Shown here: piece after piece, positions 43,682 to 52,377 of the stretch
How the letters are laid out: every line of letters begins with the position of its first letter
How positions within the stretch are numbered: the stretch's first letter is position 1
Source: Niveispirillum irakense DSM 11586
GTDB lineage: Bacteria > Pseudomonadota > Alphaproteobacteria > Azospirillales > Azospirillaceae
DNA: 64,000 nt
Reading direction: 5' to 3'
Assembly: GCF_000429645.1 (NCBI RefSeq)
Contig: NZ_KE386934.1
Coordinates: 372,001-436,000, forward strand
Made by a program: the position numbers and the translations under genes
The notes under the pieces: generated by a model
Database searches by the model: none
What the model was told of the DNA's origin: nothing
The model's input: the letters and a program-made list of their open reading frames with translations, nothing else

Positions 43682-44815
43682 ATGACGCAAGAGCCTCTCT
43701 GGCAACTGAGTGATATCTTGAACGCCGAAACCGAAGGTGATGCGGAGTCCCCGAAGCGTCGTGGACGTATCCCGCAATCCGCTTGGCCGCGAATTCTTGA
43801 GCGTTACAAGGCGGGCGCAACCCTGTCTGCCATCGCGCGTGAATTTGACTGCACGCCTAGTGCCATCTCCTACATCGTCCGCAAAGCGGAAGCAGCCGGG
43901 GTAAACCCGGATGCCGGTGGCGGAGAGGCAGAGGCAGCGGCCGAACCCGTAACCCCAACCCCGCCGCCCCCCGCGGCTGAGGCTGCACGCCCTGCGCGAC
44001 GTGTTGCCCCGCGGGAAGCGAAGCCGGAGGTGGAAAGCTCGCTTCCGCCCGTTGCGGCAGCGGAGCCAGCCACGCCGGCCCCCGCGCCAGCAGCAGCGCC
44101 CCCTGCCCCGGAAACCGCGGCGGAAACGCATGCGCGCGACGTGCTTCAGCACGATAGCGGCCGCCATGAGCAGCGGAGCGAAGGGGCACGACGCTTCGAA
44201 GGGCGTGAAAACCGCCCGCCGCGCGAAGGCCGCTATACGGGTGAAGGCGGTTTTGAAGCACGCGGTGACGGCCAGCGGAACGAGAATAACCAGCGCGCCG
44301 ATGGGCCGCGTGGGGATCGTGGCCAGGAAGGCCGTCGTCCCCCCGGTGGCGGGGCACCGCGCTTCCCACAGGGTGGCCAGCGTGACCGGTTCGGGGACCG
44401 CCAGAACCGTGATCGGGATCGGGACCGGGGGGAAGGCAACCGTCCGCCGCGTGATATGGAACGGCAGGAACGCGCCGCTTTCGATCCCGCTTCGACGAGC
44501 CAGCAGCCCAGCGAAGTGGTCTATCCTTATCGCCAGCAACGCAATCCCGCACGGATGGAGGCACTGGAAACTCCGTCCGTGCCTGCGGATGAGCGGATGG
44601 ATGCGGCCGCCAAGGCTTGCGCTGAAGCTTATCGTGCCTGGAAGGCCCAGGCTGATGGCGGCGTACAGGCCCTGGGTGATGCGATCCACGAATTGCGTCG
44701 TGTGATTGCCCGGATGGAGATCGAAGTTTCTGCCAGCCGTAAGGAAGAGCAGAGGCCGATCCCGATCCATTCTTACCGGACCAGCCATTCACCCCCGCAA
44801 CAACCACGCGGTTGA
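43682..44815 (+). CDS. HTH-domain protein with long disordered Arg/Gly/Asp-rich region
   Basis: I do not recognise this 377-residue protein as a named gene. Residues 28-72 form a homeodomain-like HTH (RIPQSAWPRILERYKAGATLSAIAREFDCTPSAISYIVRKAEAAG). Residues 75-300 are low complexity: Ala/Pro/Glu first, then Arg-, Gly-, Asp- and Asn-rich with RDRDRDRGEGNRPPRD and repeated RGD/RGG-like turns. A helical C-terminus follows (MDAAAKACAEAYRAWKAQ, LRRVIARMEIEV). The layout suggests a DNA-binding protein with an RNA- or condensate-type tail. The start is an ATG at 43682 and a strong terminator follows. Confidence 0.78.
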   Translation: MTQEPLWQLSDILNAETEGDAESPKRRGRIPQSAWPRILERYKAGATLSAIAREFDCTPSAISYIVRKAEAAGVNPDAGGGEAEAAAEPVTPTPPPPAAEAARPARRVAPREAKPEVESSLPPVAAAEPATPAPAPAAAPPAPETAAETHARDVLQHDSGRHEQRSEGARRFEGRENRPPREGRYTGEGGFEARGDGQRNENNQRADGPRGDRGQEGRRPPGGGAPRFPQGGQRDRFGDRQNRDRDRDRGEGNRPPRDMERQERAAFDPASTSQQPSEVVYPYRQQRNPARMEALETPSVPADERMDAAAKACAEAYRAWKAQADGGVQALGDAIHELRRVIARMEIEVSASRKEEQRPIPIHSYRTSHSPPQQPRG

Positions 44816-44831
44816 TACAGGTGTGATTGGC

Positions 44832-44867
44832 AAAAAAGCCCCATCCCTATCAGGGTGGGGCTTTTTT
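44832..44867 (+). terminator. Rho-independent terminator after the HTH/disordered gene
   Basis: AAAAAAGCCCCATCCCT pairs with AGGGTGGGGCTTTTTT with one bulge. It is 17 nt after the stop codon. Confidence 0.9.
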
Positions 44868-44922
44868 CATGGAATACGCGATCAGGGATGATCAATTTCA
44901 GCCAGATCCGGCACAGAAACAG

Positions 44923-44952
44923 AAAAGCCTGCCGGAATACCGGCAGGCTTTA
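44923..44952 (-). terminator. Terminator of the phasin gene
   Basis: AAAGCCTGCCG (44924-44934) pairs with CGGCAGGCTTT (44941-44951). Read on the minus strand the stem ends in TTTTCTG, about 50 nt after the phasin stop. Confidence 0.72.
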
Positions 44953-45000
44953 ACTGACCATTAAGAGACGACCAACCGGCCTCTCTTCTGTAACCGAGTA

Positions 45001-45480
45001 TCAGCCCTTTTTCGGCGTCAGCTTGCCGAGCATGGTCTGTACTTCGTCAAAATTTTCCTGCAGACGCTTGGTCAGCACTTCGACCGCCTCGGTGTTGGAC
45101 TTGGCGATCATCTCGCCCAGTTCCTTCATATTGGCAGAGGCATGTTCGAAAGCGGACTTGATCAATTCCGCCTGCTTGGCAACCTTGTCTTCCGGCGTGC
45201 CGGGCGTAATCAATTGCGTCACGACGGAGGAGGTCTCCTCAATCGTCTGGCGCACGATCTCAGCATGACGGCGCGCCACAGCCTGGGCACCTTCAAGGGC
45301 CAACTGGTTCGCAGCGACCACGGCTTCGACATTGCGGCGCTGGGAAGCCAGAACGCTGTCGAAATCGCCCGTCGGGAGCTTCATATCGCCGAACATCTTC
45401 TGCATGTCCGTGAAGCGCGACATATCCCAGAACTTCGTCGGATCAAAGTCCAGGAACGGGTTCTTGATCGTGCTGGTCAT
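45001..45480 (-). CDS. phaP: Phasin family protein (PHA granule-associated)
   Basis: Phasins coat polyhydroxyalkanoate granules and control their size. This 159-residue helical protein has the Phasin_2-like pattern: MQKMFGDMKLPTGDFDSVLASQRRNVEAVVAANQLALEGAQAVARRHAEIVRQTIEETSS, then a second amphipathic helix. The start has AGGGG upstream. Three TGC-N3-GCA motifs at 45532, 45563 and 45626 are candidate PhaR sites, so it is probably repressed by the phaR product from 60.3 kb when no polymer is present. Confidence 0.9.
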   Translation of the reverse strand: MTSTIKNPFLDFDPTKFWDMSRFTDMQKMFGDMKLPTGDFDSVLASQRRNVEAVVAANQLALEGAQAVARRHAEIVRQTIEETSSVVTQLITPGTPEDKVAKQAELIKSAFEHASANMKELGEMIAKSNTEAVEVLTKRLQENFDEVQTMLGKLTPKKG

Positions 45481-45531
45481 TCATATCCCCTAGGGCTGTG
45501 CGACCATGCCGGGCGGCGTCGCAGGGACCAT

Positions 45532-45634
45532 TGCAATGCACCACAACCACACCAGCGATTGCTGCACCGCAAAATTCATATGAGAACAGAGTGACATTTG
45601 CCGCTTTTTTCGTCAACTTTTTTGTTGCAGCGCA
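45532..45634. promoter_or_regulatory. Three TGC-N3-GCA motifs in the phasin promoter region
   Basis: TGCAATGCA (45532-45540), TGCACCGCA (45563-45571) and TGCAGCGCA (45626-45634) all fit TGC-N3-GCA. PhaR of Paracoccus and related bacteria is known to bind TGC-rich sites upstream of phasin genes, so these are candidate operators for the repressor at 60283. A statistical test of this pattern against the genome background is needed. Confidence 0.55.
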
Positions 45635-45730
45635 CAAAACCGTTTCAAATTCAAGGGCTTGACCTTCCGTTACGTCATCTCGCGTGGAAAGAAGGTGAAC
45701 AGCCCCACCACTCCCGCATTGCGAGCAGCC

Positions 45731-46453
45731 TTATCGACAAATGCCAAAGGGCCCCATATCCAGATGGAAATGGTCCCGATGAAGATCATTATAATCGGGG
45801 CCCAACACAGAGCGAAAAATCTGGCAGCCCCCTTTATGGGCATCGCGCCAGAACAGGGCAGCCGCCGTGGGGCGGGATTGGTCATCCATACGGTCCCAAT
45901 CGCTGATCAGGCTGGATGTCGTGCCATCCGCCAGGGTTACAGCCGCAATATCGATGGCATTTGCGGTGGCGTGCTGGCTGCGCCGCCCCCCTTCTCCGCG
46001 TGTTGTGCGCACAGCACGGCAGGCATAGGTGCCATAATGGCGGACATTCGCGATATCGGCATTGAAATGGCGCCGGGCGGCCGGGATGAGGACATGGCGT
46101 TCATACAGTACCAACCCCGCCAGCAGCGGGCAGGAGGCCGTAACCGTGGCGTTGTACCGTAAATCAGACCGGCGAAGGGTCGCTGCCCCCGTAAGGCCGC
46201 ACCCTTCCGCAGGCCCGGACCGGTCGGGCACCGGGCTGGCAGCCACACCCGCCCCTTCCAGCCAGGCAAAGCAGGCCTCGGGCTGATCCTGCAAGCGACG
46301 CAACTGCCAGCTCGTCAGAAAGCCGGGCGGCTCTGCCGGGTCGGGCAAGGCAAACGGATTCCACCGCGCCGGTATCTCGATCAGATCAGGCCGAAGCCAG
46401 ATCCCCCCCGCCACCAGAGTGACGGCCAGAAGAAGGAATATTTTCCAGCGCAT
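45731..46453 (-). CDS. Extensin-family protein (peptidase-like)
   Basis: This 240-residue protein has an N-terminal membrane anchor or signal peptide (WKIFLLLAVTLVAGGIWLRP). Its C-terminus bears the extensin-like domain that resembles DD-peptidases: SQHATANAIDIAAVTLADG, KGGCQIFRSVLG and DLHRDHFHLDMG supply His/Asp zinc ligands. Six or more Cys suggest periplasmic disulfides. It may trim peptidoglycan; a structural role is equally possible. ATG 46453 was chosen over a TTG two codons earlier. Confidence 0.78.
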   Translation of the reverse strand: MRWKIFLLLAVTLVAGGIWLRPDLIEIPARWNPFALPDPAEPPGFLTSWQLRRLQDQPEACFAWLEGAGVAASPVPDRSGPAEGCGLTGAATLRRSDLRYNATVTASCPLLAGLVLYERHVLIPAARRHFNADIANVRHYGTYACRAVRTTRGEGGRRSQHATANAIDIAAVTLADGTTSSLISDWDRMDDQSRPTAAALFWRDAHKGGCQIFRSVLGPDYNDLHRDHFHLDMGPFGICR

Positions 46454-47035
46454 GTGCAATCCGCGTGATGAAGCAAGGCCAGGTAACCGACTGGATGACA
46501 GCAGCCCACCCTGGCATTAACGGGTTTGCATAAGGAATTGGCTCGTCTCGCTGCGTCTTTTCTGCGACGCACGGAAATCCTGCACCATATGGATATTGAT
46601 CCTGTCCCCCAGCGGGCAGCGATCCTAATTTTGCACAAGTATGTCTATGACGCGGCTCCAGGGGCGGTTAAATGTTTGTCAAGCATTTGAATCGACCACA
46701 TGACAGAACCATGACGGCTTGACTTATAAAATATCCATATTTTTCAATCAGTTAATTTTTGACGCCTATTTTTTAGGCAAATCCGTAAAAGCCGCAGACT
46801 TCTTGGTGTCCCATGCGCAACCCCCATCCTTTTCCTCAGACTTATCCACAGATTCCGTGGAATAGTTCAACCAGCGCTCATGCCTGCCATCACCCACCAA
46901 TCGGCCGAGGCAAAATGCCGATAGCCGCCCGAAATTGAGTCTTTCGTACAGGGAGACAGTTTTGATCATGGGGAATGCGACCTCTCATCCGAAGGGTGAT
47001 TGACCAGGAAGAGCGGATCAGCCACATCACTGGCC
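46454..47035. other. Non-coding AT-rich interval before uvrC
   Basis: The 582-nt interval holds no gene I would support. It contains the AT-rich DnaA-box element at 46747-46858 and a GAATC (GANTC) site in TTGAATCGACC. A stretch of Thr/Ser-coding frames on the minus strand has no ribosome-binding site. Confidence 0.6.
46747..46858. promoter_or_regulatory. AT-rich element with perfect DnaA box, copy A
   Basis: The block has TTTTTGACGCCTATTTTTTAGGC near 46757 (GCCTA/TAGGC inverted repeat at 46764-46778), 61 nt of intervening sequence, and a perfect DnaA box TTATCCACA at 46842-46850. The box is followed at once by GATTC, a GANTC methylation site. A second, similarly spaced copy is at 51980-52077. 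It may be a DnaA-controlled promoter of uvrC or a replication-linked site. Confidence 0.6.
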
Positions 47036-49072
47036 ATGCAGGACCAACCCGAAAAAATTCCCTTTTCCGCCTCTGCCCAAACACCCCCGGCTGATTCCGG
47101 GGATGAGCCGGCCGCCATGGATGATAGCGTGACCTCCTCCGAGCCTACGGGGGATGTGGCGACGGCTGGGGATCTGCACACCGAATCTGCCGAACCCCAG
47201 AAGAGGCGCACCCGCCGTACCGTCGCCGATCTCAACCGCGGGGTGGAGGTGATCAAGGCCTATCTGCGCACCCTGCCCGACCGGCCTGGCGTCTATCGGA
47301 TGCTGAATGATGATGGGGATGCGTTATATGTCGGCAAGGCGCGCAGCCTGAAGCGCCGTGTCACCAACTATACGATGCCGGTCAAGCTGCCGATCCGCTT
47401 GCAGCGCATGATCGCGGAAACGACCCAGATGGAGTTCGTCACCACCCATACCGAGGTGGAGGCGCTGCTTCTGGAGTCGAATCTGATCAAGAAGCTGATG
47501 CCGCGCTATAATGTGCTGCTGCGCGACGACAAGACCTTCCCCCATATCCTGATCAAAGGCGGGCACGATTTCCCGCAATTGACTAAGCATCGCGGCACCC
47601 GATCCGATCCCGGCCATTATTATGGTCCCTTCGCATCGGCGGGCGCCGTCAACCGCGTGCTGACGGCGCTGCAGCGGGCGTTCCAGCTTCGCTCCTGCGC
47701 CGATACGGTATTCAGCAGCCGCACCCGGCCCTGCCTGCAATATCAGATCAAGCGGTGTACGGCCCCCTGTGTGGAACGGGTCAGCGCCATGGAATATGCC
47801 GAGCAGGTAGCCGAGGCGCGTACCTTCCTGGAAGGGCGCAGCCGCGATATCCAGGCCGAACTGGCGCAGGCCATGCAGCAGGCTTCCGAGGCGCTGGAGT
47901 TTGAACGGGCGGCGAAGCTGCGCGACCGTATCCGCGCTTTGACCGCCATCCAGGCGCATCAGGATATCAATGTCGAAGGGATCGAGGATGCCGACGTGAT
48001 CGCCGCCCACCAGGATGGCGGCAGCACCTGCATCCAGGTCTTCTTCTTCCGGGGCGGTCGCAATTATGGCAACCGGGCCTATTTCCCCAGCCATGATAAG
48101 GCCCAGGATGTGGAGGAGGTGCTGGCCGCCTTCATTGCCCAATTCTATGACAACAAGGCCGCCCCCAGCCTCGTCCTGGTCAGCCATGAGTTGGCCGAAC
48201 ATGAATTGCTTCAGGAAGCGCTCAGCGTGCGGGCCGGCCATAAGGTGGAACTGCATGCGCCCAAGCGGGGCGACAAGAAACGCCTGCTGGATCACGCCCT
48301 GACCAATGCCCGCGAGGCCCACGGCCGGCGGCTGGCGGAAAGCGGCAGCCAGGCCAAACTATTGGCCGGGGTGGCTGAAGTCTTCGGGCTTTCAGAACCG
48401 CCGAAGCGGATCGAGATTTACGATAACAGCCACATCCAGAGCGCGCATGCCATCGGCGCCATGGTCGTCGCCGGGCCGGATGGCTTCATCAAGAATGCCT
48501 ATCGCAAGTTCAACATCAAAACCGCCGGTGCCGCCGGTGACGATTACGCCATGATGCGCGAGGTGCTGACCCGGCGCTTCGAACGGGCCTTAAAAGAAGA
48601 CCCTGAACGGACGGGCGAGAACTGGCCCGATCTGGTGTTGATCGATGGTGGCGAGGCGCAACTGGCCGTCGTGGCGGAAGTGTTTGCCGAACTGGGCATT
48701 GATGATGTCTGTCTGGCCGCCATCGCCAAGGGGCCGGACCGTGATGCCGGGCGGGAACGGTTCTTCATGCCCGGTCGGCCCCCGTTCGGCCTCGATCACA
48801 AGAGCCCGGTGCTCTATTATCTGCAAAGACTGCGGGACGAGGCGCATCGTTTCGCCATCGGCACCCACCGGTCACGGCGGGAAAAGGCGATCAGCGCTTC
48901 CCCCCTGGACGAAGTGCAGGGCATCGGGCCTCGCCGCAAGAAAGCGCTGCTGCTGCATTTCGGTTCCGCCAGGGCCGTCTCTCGTGCCGGGCTCAACGAC
49001 CTGGAGGCCGTGGAAGGCATCAGCCGTGCTGTCGCGAAAATCATCTATGATCACTTCCATCCGGAGGGATAG
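47036..49072 (+). CDS. uvrC: Excinuclease ABC subunit C
   Basis: UvrC makes both incisions in nucleotide excision repair. The 678-residue protein has a GIY-YIG nuclease domain ([27 protein letters not shown]), the Cys-rich zone ([12 protein letters not shown]), the UVR/UvrB-binding helix ([15 protein letters not shown]), the RNase H-like endonuclease domain ([30 protein letters not shown]) and C-terminal helix-hairpin-helix ([15 protein letters not shown]). The first 65 residues are an acidic low-complexity extension not needed for catalysis. The ATG at 47036 was chosen over TTG 47000. Confidence 0.94.
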   Translation: MQDQPEKIPFSASAQTPPADSGDEPAAMDDSVTSSEPTGDVATAGDLHTESAEPQKRRTRRTVADLNRGVEVIKAYLRTLPDRPGVYRMLNDDGDALYVGKARSLKRRVTNYTMPVKLPIRLQRMIAETTQMEFVTTHTEVEALLLESNLIKKLMPRYNVLLRDDKTFPHILIKGGHDFPQLTKHRGTRSDPGHYYGPFASAGAVNRVLTALQRAFQLRSCADTVFSSRTRPCLQYQIKRCTAPCVERVSAMEYAEQVAEARTFLEGRSRDIQAELAQAMQQASEALEFERAAKLRDRIRALTAIQAHQDINVEGIEDADVIAAHQDGGSTCIQVFFFRGGRNYGNRAYFPSHDKAQDVEEVLAAFIAQFYDNKAAPSLVLVSHELAEHELLQEALSVRAGHKVELHAPKRGDKKRLLDHALTNAREAHGRRLAESGSQAKLLAGVAEVFGLSEPPKRIEIYDNSHIQSAHAIGAMVVAGPDGFIKNAYRKFNIKTAGAAGDDYAMMREVLTRRFERALKEDPERTGENWPDLVLIDGGEAQLAVVAEVFAELGIDDVCLAAIAKGPDRDAGRERFFMPGRPPFGLDHKSPVLYYLQRLRDEAHRFAIGTHRSRREKAISASPLDEVQGIGPRRKKALLLHFGSARAVSRAGLNDLEAVEGISRAVAKIIYDHFHPEG

Positions 49073-49126
49073 GATGCCGCCACTGTTTCCTTCCCCCTGC
49101 CCGCCTGTTCGAGAACCATCCCCCCG

Positions 49127-49702
49127 ATGCTGACCAGCCTGCCCAACATCCTGACCTTGTCGCGCATCGCCATCATTCCCATTGTGGTGGCCTTGTTCTT
49201 CTTCCCCGGCCCCTGGCCGGCCTGGATTGCGGCGGGCCTGTTTGCGGTGGCCTGCATCACCGACTGGTTCGACGGCTATCTGGCCCGCGCCTGGCAGGAA
49301 GAAAGTGCGATCGGCAAATTCCTGGACCCGATTGCCGACAAGCTGCTGGTCGCTGCTGTGCTGATCATGCTGGTGGCCAATCGCCACATTGCCGATCTGG
49401 CCGTGTTGCCGGCGGTGGTGATCCTGCTGCGGGAAGTGATGGTGTCGGGACTGCGGGAGTTTCTGGCCGGGCTGCGTGTCAGTGTTCCGGTCAGCCAGCT
49501 TGCCAAATGGAAGACGGGCATCCAGATGCTGGCCATCGGCTGGCTGATCGTGGGTGAACATGGCCCCGCCACCTGGCCGGTAACCTTCATTGGCGAGGTG
49601 GGGCTGTGGCTTGCGGCGGCCCTGACACTGGCCACGGGCTGGGATTATCTGCGCGCCGGTTTGCGCCACATGCTGGCGCCCGGTGGGGGAAAGACCGAAT
49701 GA
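49127..49702 (+). CDS. pgsA: CDP-diacylglycerol--glycerol-3-phosphate 3-phosphatidyltransferase
   Basis: PgsA makes phosphatidylglycerol phosphate. The 191-residue inner-membrane protein has four or five hydrophobic segments and the CDP-alcohol phosphotransferase motif D-x2-D-G-x2-A-R-x8-G-x3-D, visible in ITDWFDGYLARAWQEESAIGKFLDPIADKLL. The ATG at 49127 starts LTSLPNILTLSRIAII, the family N-terminus. It is 55 nt after uvrC, as in many proteobacteria, and overlaps moaD by 4 nt. Confidence 0.92.
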   Translation: MLTSLPNILTLSRIAIIPIVVALFFFPGPWPAWIAAGLFAVACITDWFDGYLARAWQEESAIGKFLDPIADKLLVAAVLIMLVANRHIADLAVLPAVVILLREVMVSGLREFLAGLRVSVPVSQLAKWKTGIQMLAIGWLIVGEHGPATWPVTFIGEVGLWLAAALTLATGWDYLRAGLRHMLAPGGGKTE

Positions 49703-49953
49703 TCAAGCTTCTTTATTTCGCCTGGCTGCGCAGCAAGATTGGGCAGGCCGAAGAACAGATAGCCCTGCCGGAAGGCGTTGCGGATGTCGGCGGGCTGATC
49801 GTGCATCTCCAGGCCCGGGGCGGCGGCTATGCCGATGCGCTGGCCAATATCGATGTCGTGAAAGTCGCCGTGAACCAGGAATATGCGCCCTTTTCCCACC
49901 CGGTGAAGCCGGGGGACGAAGTGGCGCTGTTCCCACCCGTGACGGGGGGCTGA
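49699..49953 (+). CDS. moaD: Molybdopterin synthase small subunit MoaD
   Basis: MoaD is the sulfur carrier of molybdopterin synthase. The 84-residue protein has a ubiquitin-like fold with the essential C-terminal Gly-Gly (FPPVTGG). Its ATG overlaps the pgsA stop (ATGA), and its stop overlaps the moaE start. MoaD also supports the MOSC enzyme at 18 kb, which needs the molybdenum cofactor. Confidence 0.92.
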   Translation: MIKLLYFAWLRSKIGQAEEQIALPEGVADVGGLIVHLQARGGGYADALANIDVVKVAVNQEYAPFSHPVKPGDEVALFPPVTGG

Positions 49954-50429
49954 TGGCAGTCCGGGTCCAGGAAGCGGATTTCGATCTCGGGGCTGAATTG
50001 CGGGCGCTGGTGGCGGGCAACCATGCCATTGGCGGCCTGTGCAGCTTTGTCGGGCTGGTGCGCGATCTGCACCCCAAGGCCGGCGAAGCGGCTGGAACGG
50101 TCAAGGCCCTGACCCTGCAGCATTATCCCGGCATGACGGAAAAGCAGCTTGCCGCCATCGAGGCAGAAGCCCGCACCCGCTGGCCCCTGGCGGACTGTCT
50201 GATTATCCATCGTCATGGAAAGATGGAGCCGGGGGAGCAGATCGTGCTGGTCGCCTGCGCCAGCGCCCATCGCGAGGCGGCCTTTGAGGCATGCCAGTTC
50301 CTGATGGATTGGCTGAAAACCAAGGCCCCTTTCTGGAAACTGGAAGACACGGAGAATGGTGACCGCTGGGTGGAAAGCCGCACGGCAGACGCCCAGGCCG
50401 CCGCACGCTGGACCGACCAGAAGGCCTAA
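49953..50429 (+). CDS. moaE: Molybdopterin synthase catalytic subunit MoaE
   Basis: MoaE transfers sulfur from MoaD thiocarboxylate to precursor Z. The 158-residue protein shows GGLCSFVGLVRDLH, TLQHYPGMTEKQL, IIHRHGKMEPGEQIVLVACASAHR and the catalytic LKTKAPFWKLE (Lys). It overlaps moaD by one nucleotide, so the two are translated together. The gene is followed 80 nt later by a sensor histidine kinase. Confidence 0.93.
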   Translation: MAVRVQEADFDLGAELRALVAGNHAIGGLCSFVGLVRDLHPKAGEAAGTVKALTLQHYPGMTEKQLAAIEAEARTRWPLADCLIIHRHGKMEPGEQIVLVACASAHREAAFEACQFLMDWLKTKAPFWKLEDTENGDRWVESRTADAQAAARWTDQKA

Positions 50430-50510
50430 GCCGGAGGGCTGACATTGCGGTAAGCGACAAGCAGCCTGCCGACGGGTAATATCGGGGTATGTGAGTTTGG
50501 GTTTTCGACC

Positions 50511-51725
50511 ATGCCTGTTCGGAAAGAGCAACCCGTTATTCTTGTCATTGGCGGCAGCGCACCAGCCTATCCGACCATGGTGCCTGGGGCCCCGCGCTTC
50601 CATTTTCACCCTGCTACGGTTCTGCTGGAACATTGCCGCTCGCTGCGCCCGCATCTGGTGATTCTTGATCTGGCCGGGGTGGATGATCCCCTGCCCCTGC
50701 TGGATATGATCGCCCCCCTGCCGATCCAGCAAATGCCCAGCGCCATCGTAATCGGCGATGCCTTGACGGGGGCTATCCGGCAGCAAGCGCTGAACCGGGG
50801 GGCCGTCGCCGTCATTGAGCGTCCGGCGGACGGGATGGAACTGTCGCTTCTTCTATCAGCGCATGTCCGTCTGCGCAGCCAGGTACGGCATCTGGCCCGT
50901 CGCGGGCAGGAGCTTGACCAGCTTCTGTCCGACAGGAACCAGCGCCTGCAGGACGCCCTGGCTCTGCTGGAGAAAGCCGAACAGAAACTGGCCCGACGGG
51001 CAGAGCCTGACCCTGGCAACAGCCAGTTGGAAATCCTGGCCAATGCCACCCATGAGCTGCGCACCCCTTTGAACGCGATTATCGGTTTCAGTGACCTGCT
51101 GTGCAGTCAGGCCCATGGCGCGCTGGGTGATGCCCGGTATGGTGAATATGCCCAGGATATCCAGGACGCCGCGCACCATCTCCTGGCCCTGGTGGAAGGC
51201 ACCCTGGATCTGGCACGGGCGGAAGCCGGGCATGAAGAACTGGATATCCGCGACATTGATATTGGCAGCACCGTCCTGAACAGCACCCGGCTGGTACGGC
51301 AACTGGCGGAAAATGCCGGCGTTCGTCTGGAAACGCTGCTGCCGGAAACGCCTTTGCATATTCGAACCGACCCGGACAAAATCCGCCAGATCTTGTTGAA
51401 CCTTACATCCAACGCCATCAAATTCACGCCGCCCGGTGGTGTCGTCACCGTTGCGGTGGATAGCAGTGCCGATGGGGGTGCGGTGATCCTGGTGATCCGG
51501 GACACAGGGTTTGGCATGGCCGCCCAGGATATCCCGGTGGCAATGCGCCCCTTTGGCCAGGTGAAACAGGCCGAACGACCGCACCCGAAAGGTACTGGCC
51601 TGGGCCTGCCGCTGACCAACCGCTTTGTAAAGATGCTGGGTGGCGTCTTGGATATTGACAGCCAGCCCGGCAAGGGGACGACCGTGACCGTTCGTCTGCC
51701 CCCCGTTCCGCCCGATCACGATTAA
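50511..51725 (+). CDS. Hybrid-type sensor histidine kinase with pseudo-receiver N-terminus
   Basis: The 404-residue kinase has an N-terminal receiver-like domain (VILVIGGSAPAYP; Asp53 in VILDLAG) in which the conserved Lys is replaced by Arg104 (VIERPADG), so it probably does not signal by phosphorylation. A coiled helix (RRGQELDQLLSDRNQRLQDALALLEKAEQKL) leads to the HisKA box with His181 (ATHELRTPLNAIIGFSDLL) and a complete ATPase (RQILLNLTSNAIKFT, DTGFGM, GTGLGLPL). No transmembrane segment is present. A cognate response regulator is not adjacent. Confidence 0.87.
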   Translation: MPVRKEQPVILVIGGSAPAYPTMVPGAPRFHFHPATVLLEHCRSLRPHLVILDLAGVDDPLPLLDMIAPLPIQQMPSAIVIGDALTGAIRQQALNRGAVAVIERPADGMELSLLLSAHVRLRSQVRHLARRGQELDQLLSDRNQRLQDALALLEKAEQKLARRAEPDPGNSQLEILANATHELRTPLNAIIGFSDLLCSQAHGALGDARYGEYAQDIQDAAHHLLALVEGTLDLARAEAGHEELDIRDIDIGSTVLNSTRLVRQLAENAGVRLETLLPETPLHIRTDPDKIRQILLNLTSNAIKFTPPGGVVTVAVDSSADGGAVILVIRDTGFGMAAQDIPVAMRPFGQVKQAERPHPKGTGLGLPLTNRFVKMLGGVLDIDSQPGKGTTVTVRLPPVPPDHD

Positions 51726-52377
51726 CTATTTCCGGTTGGTGGCTGCGTCAAAGCACGCCGTTTGTCCACTGTCTCTTATGCAGATCGCCAAAGGCGTCTG
51801 ACATGCGTTTGCGGCATGTCTTTGGGACAACTGATTCCTTCAACGCATGGATCGTCCCTCTGTGCAACTTAGGGCAGAGCCAAGACGGCAAATTTATAAA
51901 TACGACTTAAGTGACTGATTATTAAGAATTTATTGTATTTGTTCGATATGCGTTCTAGCGACCCTAAAAATAAGCGCACCAGTTTTGACTATTTTTTAGG
52001 CAATCTTGATAGAGACCAAGGTAACTGCGCCCGTACAGACTTAGCCAATCTTTAATCACAGACTTATCCACAGATTCTGGGGATCAAACCTACCGCTTGG
52101 GGGCTTGGTTGCAGGGCAAACTGCCCATATCCCTGCCTGCCGTTCAGTCGATGACGACAAGAGAGCAGGGCCGGGGGCCGCCACAATCTTTTGTGGCATC
52201 GCTATCAGATTATCCTGACAAGCTGACCCGTTTGAGGCGACCGACACGCCACTTGCGAATCATCCCCATCCTGGAAGACGCTGGCGCCGCCTTGTGCGCC
52301 AGCGCACTTCCCCCCGGCGGGTCCAGTGGGTAGGCTCCCCACCATTCGGAGCCACCCGACAGTAAGGATCACCCGTC
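51726..52377. other. Non-coding interval with second DnaA-box element
   Basis: The 652-nt interval has no gene I would support. Its centre (51860-52080) is AT-rich and carries copy B of the DnaA-box element. The distal 300 nt before the GST gene are G+C-rich with no clear frame; AAGGA lies before the GST start. Confidence 0.6.
51980..52077. promoter_or_regulatory. AT-rich element with perfect DnaA box, copy B
   Basis: AGTTTTGACTATTTTTTAGGCAA (51981-52003) corresponds to copy A near 46757. After 60 nt a perfect TTATCCACA (52064-52072) is followed by GATTC, again a GANTC site. The two copies therefore share order, spacing (60 versus 61 nt) and the DnaA-box/GANTC junction. It lacks the left half of the GCCTA/TAGGC palindrome found in copy A. 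Confidence 0.6.

Noticed and set aside
46766-46969. A 67-codon minus-strand frame in the uvrC upstream region.
   Set aside because: It crosses the DnaA-box element, lacks a ribosome-binding site and has no recognisable features.
51860-52090. The AT-rich DnaA-box block as the chromosomal origin of replication.
   Set aside because: Only one perfect DnaA box is visible, no dnaA, hemE, parAB or gidA lies nearby, and an almost identical block exists 5 kb away. A DnaA-controlled regulatory element is more likely.
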